64,000 nt of DNA from the NCBI RefSeq assembly GCF_036013915.1, contig NZ_CP107900.1:1-64000 (forward strand), given 5' to 3'. The notes beneath the pieces were generated by a model. The model saw nothing but the letters and a program-made list of their open reading frames with translations, was not told where the DNA came from and ran no database searches. How positions within the stretch are numbered: position 1 is the stretch's first letter; every line of letters begins with the position of its first letter. This DNA is from Streptomyces sp. NBC_00464. GTDB lineage: Bacteria > Actinomycetota > Actinomycetes > Streptomycetales > Streptomycetaceae. This document shows, in pieces, positions 58,654 to 64,000 of this stretch. A program made the translations under genes and the position numbers.

Positions 58654-59047
58654 CGCCAGCCCGAGCCCGATGGATGAACGCAATTACGCCCCGCTCAGCC
58701 GTCAGGCCAAGCGGGGCGTAGCAGTGTGTGCAGGTCACCGCCGCCAGACGGCAGATCTCGCACGCCTCGATATCCGGCTCAAGGTCCGGATCTCGCCGAC
58801 TGTCGCAGAGAAGGGTCCCATCGTTTGCGGTCTCTGCCGCCAGGACTTTGCCGCACCGTCGGCCTGAACACACGAAAGCGGCCCGCCATCCCCCCAGGGA
58901 CAGTGGGCCGCTCGCATGTACGGCACCTTCTACCTGCACCGTACGACTCAGGGCCGCTCCGTGTACGGCGAACCAATCAACATGGCCGGACAGGCGATCC
59001 ATGACCCATTGCGGCACATCTACCATCACACCCTGGCCCGCCCACAC
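58496..59047 (-). CDS. possible Cys-rich protein opposite ku's 3' end
   Basis: Minus-strand frame of up to 183 codons with three Cys pairs in its middle (FVCSGRRCG, CEICRLAAVTCTHC), which would suit a zinc-ribbon protein. Against it: its last 50 codons are the reverse of ku and it runs through a terminator-like hairpin. A plus-strand 65-codon frame (58670-58867, ending GLCRQDFAAPSA) covers the same stretch and sits between two hairpins. Neither is secure; I favour a short real gene somewhere here. Confidence 0.3.
   Translation of the reverse strand: MWAGQGVMVDVPQWVMDRLSGHVDWFAVHGAALSRTVQVEGAVHASGPLSLGGWRAAFVCSGRRCGKVLAAETANDGTLLCDSRRDPDLEPDIEACEICRLAAVTCTHCYAPLGLTAERGVIAFIHRARAGVRRSSSSSLPSWRGPSSRPPSCAASSRGPWRRHCRSCRGSSWPSPRTRSAPT
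58685..58720 (+). terminator. terminator after ku
   Basis: TACGCCCCGCT (58685-58695) and AGCGGGGCGTA (58710-58720) form a perfect 11-bp stem with a 14-base loop, 31 bases after the ku stop codon. Confidence 0.8.
58877..58912. terminator. second hairpin terminator
   Basis: AGCGGCCC (58877-58884) pairs with GGGCCGCT (58905-58912). With the hairpin at 58685 it brackets the stretch 58721-58876. It could stop transcription in either direction. Confidence 0.6.
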
Positions 59048-59080
59048 GCACGAGACCCCGACCGGCTATAGCGTCCCAGA

Positions 59081-59398
59081 ATGGATCAAGGCGTAGCAGC
59101 GCTGCTGGCTGCCGGTGTTTCACTCGTCGTTGGTAGCGGAAGCGGCACCGTAACAGTCTGGCTCTTCCGGGAACGGCTGCGAACTGAGCACATGGCGGAG
59201 GCCGCCATCAACAGACTCCTCAAGCATGCCGAATGGCCCTATAGGTCCCTCGATAGAATCAGGAAGGAGATCGGCGGATTCGACGACACAGAGCTGCGTA
59301 GGTTGCTCGTCCGCTCTGGCGCGGTGCGTTTGCCAAATGATCCAGAACTAGGAGAGGTCTGGGGCCTCGTGAAGCGCAACAAGGATGCCCTTGCCTAG
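59081..59398 (+). CDS. small membrane-anchored helical protein
   Basis: 105 residues from ATG 59081. N-terminal hydrophobic helix (VAALLAAGVSLVVGSGSGTVTVWLF), then a charged helical domain (RERLRTEHMAEAAINRLLKHAEWPYRSLDRIRKEIGGFDDTELRRLLVRSGAVRL) with a winged-helix-like appearance. Codon use is noticeably less GC-rich than its neighbours, suggesting acquisition. Ends 9 bp before an insertion sequence. Similar short proteins are seen beside mobile elements; function unknown. Confidence 0.65.
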   Translation: MDQGVAALLAAGVSLVVGSGSGTVTVWLFRERLRTEHMAEAAINRLLKHAEWPYRSLDRIRKEIGGFDDTELRRLLVRSGAVRLPNDPELGEVWGLVKRNKDALA

Positions 59399-59450
59399 GG
59401 CCACGCCTTAGACGTCGTTTCTTATGGCGTGCACGCTCGTTGGCCTGTGC

Positions 59451-60271
59451 ATGACGGATCTGGTTGAGCGGCTGGTGCCGGATGAGTTGTGGGCGTTGTT
59501 CCAACGGGTGGTGCCGCCCACGGAGGTGCGGCGTCCGCAGGACGGGGGCCGACGCCGGGCTGGTGACCGTGAAGTTCTGGCTGCGGTTGTCTTCGTGGCC
59601 ACTTCGGGGTGTACGTGGAGACAGCTCCCACCGGTGTTCGGGCCGGCCTGGCAGACGGTCTACCGGCGGTTCGCCCAGTGGAGCGCGGACCGGGTCTGGG
59701 CCCGGCTCCACCGCGTGGTCCTGGACGAGCTCGGGGCCCGGGGTGGGTTGGACTGGTCGCGGTGCGCGATCGACTCGGTCAGTGTCCGAGCTGCAAAAGG
59801 GGGCTTCTGACGGGACCGAATCCGACCGACCGTGGCAAGTTGGGATCGAAAATCCATCTGGTCACGGACCGGAACGGACTGCCACTGTCGCTGGGTATCT
59901 CCGGCGCCAACATGCACGACAGCCAGGGCCTGGAACCGCTCATCCGAGGCATCCCACCCATCCGCTCCCGCCGCGGCCCGCGCCGCAGGCGCCCCGCGAA
60001 GCTGCATGCGGACAAGGGCTACGACTACGACCACCTGCGGCGATGGCTCCGCGGACGCGGCATACGCCAGCGCATCGCCCGGAGAGGCATCGAGTCCTCG
60101 CAACGGCTCGGCCGCCACCGATGGGTCGTCGAACGAACCGTTTCCTGGCTGTCCGGCTGCCGCCGCCTCCACCGCCGCTACGAACGAAAACCCGAGCACT
60201 TCCTCGCCTTCGTCGGCATAGCCGCAACCTTCATCTGCTATCGCCGATTGGCTGTCCCACTCACGGCCTGA
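59451..60271 (+). CDS. IS5-family (IS112-like) transposase, two frames with -1 shift
   Basis: OrfA (59451-59810) runs MTDLVERLVPDELWALFQRV to RCAIDSVSVRAAKGGF and stops. OrfB continues in the -1 frame as LLTGPNPTDRGKLGSKIHLVTDRNGL, HADKGYDYDHLRRWLRG, HRWVVERTVSWLSGCRRLHRRYERK, to 60271. The shift lies at AAAAGGGGG (59795-59803), just before the OrfA stop; fusing the frames there gives an unbroken DDE protein of about 273 residues. The first catalytic Asp (C-A-I-D-S-V) is in OrfA and the others in OrfB, so only the fusion can be active. The same run occurs at the same place in the copy at 3376. Confidence 0.88.
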
Positions 60272-60617
60272 GCCGGTTCTGCTGTACGTCGAAGCAGACC
60301 AGGTCCATCGACCCCGCCACGGCCGCCACGTACGCGGACGCCTCCTCGGCCATGCTCCAGCGCATGGGGAGGTAGATCAGCGGACCACTGGCTTCGCGGA
60401 TCAACGGCCCGGTTGACCATGGCGAGGTGTCCTCCTCGTCCTCGGTGAGGTCGCACCACCGCTCAAGCAACGCAGCCACGTAGGTCGCTATGCGTTCGGA
60501 AGGAGGCTCTCCAACCTCGCTGTCGATGTAGCGGTCGTACAGGCCGCTGAGGATTCGGCCCGCGGTCTTGTCATCCGTCGGCCTCTCGCCTTCCCAGACA
60601 GCAAGGTCGTAGCTCAT
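60261..60617 (-). CDS. IS passenger gene, immunity-like small protein
   Basis: 118 residues from ATG 60617 (MSYDLAVWEGERP). A recognisable streptomycete family with strands at the start, RILSGLYDRYID and ATYVAALLERWCDLT helices, and a C-terminal SPWSTGPLIREASGPLIYLPMRWSMAEEASAYVAAVAGSMDLVCFD. Similar proteins occur beside SUKH-type and other immunity genes, so an immunity-like role is likely but not proven. It lies between the transposase (11-bp overlap of 3' ends) and the right terminal repeat, on the opposite strand. It is therefore cargo of the element. Confidence 0.8.
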   Translation of the reverse strand: MSYDLAVWEGERPTDDKTAGRILSGLYDRYIDSEVGEPPSERIATYVAALLERWCDLTEDEEDTSPWSTGPLIREASGPLIYLPMRWSMAEEASAYVAAVAGSMDLVCFDVQQNRLRP

Positions 60618-60882
60618 ACCAGCAGACTTTCATGTCGCTCTGACAGCCATAAGAAACGACGTCTAAAAGAGCGTTTTGTCCCTACAGGGGTGCTTCATTG
60701 CCGTTTAGTTAACGGACCGCTTCGGGTCGGCTGGGGCAGTAGACGTGTTTGTGACAGGTGAGGCGGATGACGGCTTTCGAGGGCCCGTTTCGGTCCCTTC
60801 GCTCCTGTCTGATCCCAACGCGCCCCCGTTCGCACCGGTTTGCGCCCTGTGGCAGGGCGGCGGCCATCGGTACTACAGAAAC

Positions 60883-61725
60883 ATGCCTCGTAAGCAGCGG
60901 CCCTATCCGAGTGACCTGTCCGATGCCCGTTGGCAACTGCTGGAACCAACTCTGACAGCCTGGCGGGCCGAGCGAAGAGGAAAGGGACTGGACATCGGCC
61001 GACCGCCCGAACACGATCTGCGCCGGATCATGGACGCCATCCTCTACGTCGACCGGACCGGGATCCCCTGGCGGTACCTGCCGCACGACTTCGCCCCATG
61101 GGAGACGGTTTACGGGTACTTCGCCGCCTGGCAGAAGGACGAGGTCTTCGACCAGCTCAACGGTCTCCTGCGGCGACTGGTCCGGGAGGCCGAAGGCCGT
61201 GACGCCGATCCGAGCGCCTGCGTCCTGGACGCCCAAAGCATCAAGACCTCGGCCAATGTGCCCGCGGCCGACCAGGGCATCGACGCGGGCAAGAAGATCG
61301 CGGGCCGCAAACGGCACATCGGCGTCGACACGCTCGGCCTCCTCCTGGCCGTGCTGGTCACAGCCGCCAACGTTTCCGACAACGTCGGCGGCATTCAGGT
61401 TCTCTCGAGCATCGCCGCAGACCATCCGCGTGTCACGAAGGCGTGGGCCGACACGGGCTACCGCACCAAGGTCATCGACCACGGCGCCCGCCTCGGCATC
61501 GACGTCGAAATCACCCGCCGCGACCCCGCTCACAAGGGCTTCAAGGTGATTCCGCGACGCTGGGTCGTCGAGCGGACCTTCGGATGGCTCATGCACCACC
61601 GCCGCCTCGCCCGCGACTACGAAACCCACCCCCATCGCTCCGAAGCGATGATCCACCTCGCGATGATCGACCTGATGAGCCGCAGGCTCACCCGAGAGTC
61701 GACTCCGAACTGGAAGGACTCATAG
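60883..61725 (+). CDS. IS5-family transposase, third IS
   Basis: 280 residues from ATG 60883 (MPRKQRPYPSDLSDARWQLLEP), an intact single-frame enzyme of a different IS5 subgroup. DDE residues in C-V-L-D-A-Q-S-I-K, K-A-W-A-D-T-G-Y-R and RRWVVERTFGWLMHHRRLARDYE; also GIPWRYLPHDFAPWETVYGYFAAWQ. Its length and order are normal. No clear terminal repeats are seen around it. Its 3' end overlaps the minus-strand zinc-ribbon gene by 6 bp, so one of the two may have been cut by insertion. Only 217 bp separate it from the previous element. Confidence 0.9.
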   Translation: MPRKQRPYPSDLSDARWQLLEPTLTAWRAERRGKGLDIGRPPEHDLRRIMDAILYVDRTGIPWRYLPHDFAPWETVYGYFAAWQKDEVFDQLNGLLRRLVREAEGRDADPSACVLDAQSIKTSANVPAADQGIDAGKKIAGRKRHIGVDTLGLLLAVLVTAANVSDNVGGIQVLSSIAADHPRVTKAWADTGYRTKVIDHGARLGIDVEITRRDPAHKGFKVIPRRWVVERTFGWLMHHRRLARDYETHPHRSEAMIHLAMIDLMSRRLTRESTPNWKDS

Positions 61726-62142
61726 CCGCCGGGCCACGGTGACCCGCGCATCCTCACTCCTCATCGACCGCGGCCAGCGGCTATCGATGAGACTCGCCGC
61801 TTCCCGACAGGCGCCGCACGCATCTCCCCGTTCCGGCAGCCACGAGTAGTCGGACGGTGACATGCCGGCTTCCTGAATGCCGCACAGCGTCTTGTCGAAG
61901 ATGCCGAACGCGTGGGAGACACCAGAGGCAAGGCCATCCGCGACAGCCTTCTCCCAGCGCATCCCCAGGGGCAGATACGGCGGGCGCGAAATCTCGAACC
62001 ACTCGCCGCCCACATGGGTGGCCGCATGGCACCAGGAACAGGACCAGATCTCCTCTTCCCAGGCCGTCGGTGGTACCGGCCACCGCCACATCGACCGCCC
62101 GCACACATCACACTCCACAGGCGGATCCTCACACGCCGGCAC
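61720..62142 (-). CDS. Cys-rich zinc-ribbon-like protein
   Basis: 140 residues from GTG 62142 (VPACEDPPVECDVCGRSMW). Pairs C-D-V-C and C-S-W-C (about residues 11-14 and 33-36) form a zinc ribbon; a later C-G-A-C and the C in KTLCGIQEAG add a second possible site. The centre (ATHVGGEWFEISRPPYLPLGMRWEKAVADGLASG) is folded and aromatic-rich. No named family. Its last codons overlap the IS transposase and its start abuts the terminase remnant, so both borders look recombined and the ends may not be original. Confidence 0.6.
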   Translation of the reverse strand: MPACEDPPVECDVCGRSMWRWPVPPTAWEEEIWSCSWCHAATHVGGEWFEISRPPYLPLGMRWEKAVADGLASGVSHAFGIFDKTLCGIQEAGMSPSDYSWLPERGDACGACREAASLIDSRWPRSMRSEDARVTVARRL

Positions 62143-62151
62143 GGGCCGACC

Positions 62152-62514
62152 AAAGCGGCCAACATCGCGCCAGTTATCAAACGCCCTGGCCAGGACAAAA
62201 CGCTCTTTAAGAAGGCCATCGACCGCACCATCGCGGACAGCATCGCCCGCGGCGAGGAGAAGATCGACGACATCCGGCGCGAGCAGATCATGCGGTACCA
62301 CCGTCTCCAGGCCGCCCACTGGGGCAAGGCGATCAAGGGCGACACCAAGGCGAGCGACATCGTCCTCAAGTGCATGCAAGGCACCGAGCGCCTCCAGGAC
62401 CTCGTCTCGCCCAAGCGCATCAGCATCGATGCCCAGAAGCTCGGCGACGACATCCTCGCCCTGCTCGCCGATGACGGTGCCGGCAACGACGACGACGCCG
62501 GAGCAGCACCGTGA
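62152..62514 (+). pseudogene. phage terminase small subunit, N-terminally truncated
   Basis: The frame encodes KRPGQDKTLFKKAIDRTIADSIARGEEKIDDIRREQIMRYHRLQ, then GDTKASDIVLKCMQGTERLQDLVSPKRISIDAQKLGDDILALL and an acidic end, which fits the C-terminal part of an actinophage small terminase. The N-terminal DNA-binding part is missing; upstream sequence belongs to the minus-strand zinc-ribbon gene. It ends 39 bp before the large-subunit gene, the normal order. The break near 62150 marks the damaged prophage edge. Confidence 0.7.
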
Positions 62515-62553
62515 CCGACCACGGACGGGCCCGGCCGGGGGAGGGGCGACAGG

Positions 62554-64000
62554 ATGCCAACCGCCGAGGAGATTGAGCGCCAGGTCCTCGAGCTCGTCCG
62601 GGCGGGCGACGTCGCGACGCTCCGCCTGGTCCGGGACCGTTTCGCCTCGCGGCGCAGCAGCGCGTCCGCCCAGCGGGCCGTCAAGTACATGGACGACCCG
62701 GTCGGCTGGGTGCGGGACGTCATCGACTGGCAGCCCGGCGAAGGGCTCGCCGCCTACCAGGAGGACGTCCTCGACCTGCTTGCCCGGGAGCGTCGTGTCG
62801 CGGCCCGCGGACCGCATGGTCTGGGCAAGACCGGCATGGCCGCGCTCGGCGTCCTCTGGTTCGCGACGACCCGCGATGCTGCCGGCATCGACTGGAAGGT
62901 CCTGACGACCGCCTCCGCCTGGCGGCACCTCTCCGTGTATCTGTTCCCGGAGATCCACAAGTGGGCGCGGCGCATCAAGTGGGAGATGCTCGGCCGCCCG
63001 CCGTTCCGGGAGAACGCCGAGCTCCTCGTCCACAACATCAAGCTCAGGTACGGAGCGGCGTCCGCGGTCGCCTCAACGAAGCCCGAGCTGATCGAGGGTG
63101 CGCACGCCGACAGCCTGCTCTACCTGATCGACGAGGCGAAGATCGTCCCTGATGGCACCTGGGACGCCATTGAAGGCGCCTTCTCCGGCGGCAAGACCTC
63201 CGGCCTACCCGAAGCGTTCGTCTTCGCCATCTCGACGCCTGGGCCCCCGTCAGGGCGTTTCTACGACATCCACAGCAGGAAGCCGGGGTTCGAGGACTGG
63301 TTCGTACGGCACGTCACCCTCGCTGAGGCGGTCGCTGCCGGCCGGATCTCCCCAGACTGGGCGGAGCAGCGCGCCCGCCAGTGGGGCCGAGACTCCGCGA
63401 TCTACGCGAACCGTGTCCTCGGCGAGTTCCACGCCTCCGACGAGGACAGCGTCATCCCCCTGTCCTGGGTCGAGGCCGCCGTCGAGCGCTGGCACCTGTG
63501 GGACCAGGCCGGACGGCCGGCACTCGAGGGGCGGCAGTTCCTCGGCGTCGACGTCGCACGCGCCGGGGGAGACTCCACCGTCCTCGCGTACCGGACCGGC
63601 CTCGCGTACACCGAGCTCGAGACGCACGACCGCGAGGACACCATGGAGACGACCGCCCGCGTTCAGGCCGCCGTGGGCCGCCGCCTGGGCACCGTGCCGG
63701 TCGTCGACTCCATGGGTGTCGGCGGTGGCGTCGTCGACCGCCTCAGGGAGCTCGACGAGCCCGTCCTCGCCTACACCGGAGCAGCGAAGAGCCGCATGCG
63801 GTCGAGAGACGGAGAGTGGGGGTTCAACAACACCAGGAGCGCCGCCTACTGGCGCACCCGGGAGCTCCTCGACCCCGCGTTCGACCCGACACTGATGCTC
63901 CCGCCGGATGACCTCCTGCTCGCCGACCTGACCGCCCCGACATGGGCGGTCAAGACCGGGCGACCTCCGACGATCCAGATCGAGCCGAAGGACGACCTGA
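62554..64000 (+). CDS. phage terminase large subunit, cut by the window end
   Basis: At least 482 residues from ATG 62554 (AGGGGCGACAGG upstream); the frame is open to 64000. ATPase part: Walker A-like R-G-P-H-G-L-G-K-T-G (about 86-95), Walker B L-L-Y-L-I-D-E-A-K (about 189-197), with ISTPGPPSGRFYDIHSRKPG after it (motif III region). Nuclease part: RNase H-like strand F-L-G-V-D-V-A (about 331-337) and a later acidic V-V-D-S-M-G-V-G. It packages phage DNA through the portal with the small subunit. With the remnant upstream it marks the left end of a prophage packaging module extending beyond the window. Confidence 0.93.
   Translation, partial: MPTAEEIERQVLELVRAGDVATLRLVRDRFASRRSSASAQRAVKYMDDPVGWVRDVIDWQPGEGLAAYQEDVLDLLARERRVAARGPHGLGKTGMAALGVLWFATTRDAAGIDWKVLTTASAWRHLSVYLFPEIHKWARRIKWEMLGRPPFRENAELLVHNIKLRYGAASAVASTKPELIEGAHADSLLYLIDEAKIVPDGTWDAIEGAFSGGKTSGLPEAFVFAISTPGPPSGRFYDIHSRKPGFEDWFVRHVTLAEAVAAGRISPDWAEQRARQWGRDSAIYANRVLGEFHASDEDSVIPLSWVEAAVERWHLWDQAGRPALEGRQFLGVDVARAGGDSTVLAYRTGLAYTELETHDREDTMETTARVQAAVGRRLGTVPVVDSMGVGGGVVDRLRELDEPVLAYTGAAKSRMRSRDGEWGFNNTRSAAYWRTRELLDPAFDPTLMLPPDDLLLADLTAPTWAVKTGRPPTIQIEPKDDL

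Larger units (their letters stand above)
59408..60666 (+). mobile_element. IS5-family element with passenger gene and perfect 21-bp ends
   Basis: TTAGACGTCGTTTCTTATGG (from 59408) and its exact reverse complement (60646-60666) form 21-bp perfect inverted repeats including the outer TA of the site. A TA on both sides (59409-59410, 60664-60665) fits the 2-bp duplication of this IS group, placing the true ends at 59411 and 60663. Inside are a transposase with a programmed-type frameshift and, opposite in direction, a small passenger gene that ends close to the transposase. Complete and probably mobile or recently so. Confidence 0.88.

Noticed and set aside
1..64000. tRNA or rRNA genes and tRNA-flanking attachment sites
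   Set aside because: No cloverleaf with a convincing T-arm and acceptor stem was seen on either strand, so integration sites of the element or prophage cannot be placed.

Overview
The window looks like Streptomyces (or a close relative): GC near 70 %, strong G/C bias at third codon positions, many GTG starts, dense ATGA/GTGA stop-start overlaps, and families largely confined to streptomycetes (DUF6221, DUF6292-type HTH, DUF6233 and NF041680-type sequences). It is an accessory, mobile-element-rich region rather than core chromosome. No rRNA, tRNA or CRISPR array was seen.

Layout. 1-12.4 kb is a patchwork: a short array of perfect hairpins, small plasmid/phage-type genes (a DUF3846-like protein, DUF6221), a 350-bp inverted-repeat element, an IS5-type insertion sequence carrying a SUKH immunity-like passenger gene, an HTH/DUF6292 protein, an XRE regulator divergent from a small conserved gene plus a methyltransferase, and a decayed second copy of that last module. 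12.5-26.9 kb is a long, translationally coupled type IV secretion locus: sigma-like regulator, VirB8/TcpC-like, small membrane proteins, TcpE-like, VirB4 ATPase, VirB6-like membrane protein, transglycosylase/NlpC hydrolase, VirD4/HerA-like ATPase and a replication-relaxation protein. It continues in the same direction into a Tad/Flp-type pilus locus at 27.2-39.4 kb (lipoprotein, secreted protein, CpaB, TadZ, TadA/CpaF, TadB, TadC, Flp pilin, lipoprotein, three TadE/G-like pseudopilins, and a 1142-residue LysM-BTAD protein). The two halves probably form one conjugation or envelope-spanning apparatus; no relaxase and no prepilin peptidase were recognised in the window.

39.4-43.1 kb holds a small DNA-binding-like gene, another XRE regulator and a run of tiny Cys-rich genes. 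43.6-46.9 kb and 52.1-55.4 kb hold two separate NLR-like loci. Each is a small gene translationally coupled to an NB-ARC/TPR STAND ATPase, and in each the small protein's C-terminus and the ATPase's N-terminus share a short Gly/Ser motif that resembles the RHIM amyloid core. This is the most exciting system in the window: it fits prion-like effector/NLR pairs in which the ATPase templates the partner. The second ATPase has ten near-identical 126-bp TPR repeats.

Between and after these loci lie decayed genes, a GIY-YIG-like protein, an intact NF041680 transposase, a broken IS701 transposase, a broken resolvase, a secreted HNH nuclease lipoprotein, a full-length Ku, a second IS5-type element with a passenger gene and perfect terminal repeats, a third IS5 transposase, and the start of a prophage packaging module (terminase small-subunit remnant, then terminase large subunit running off the right edge).
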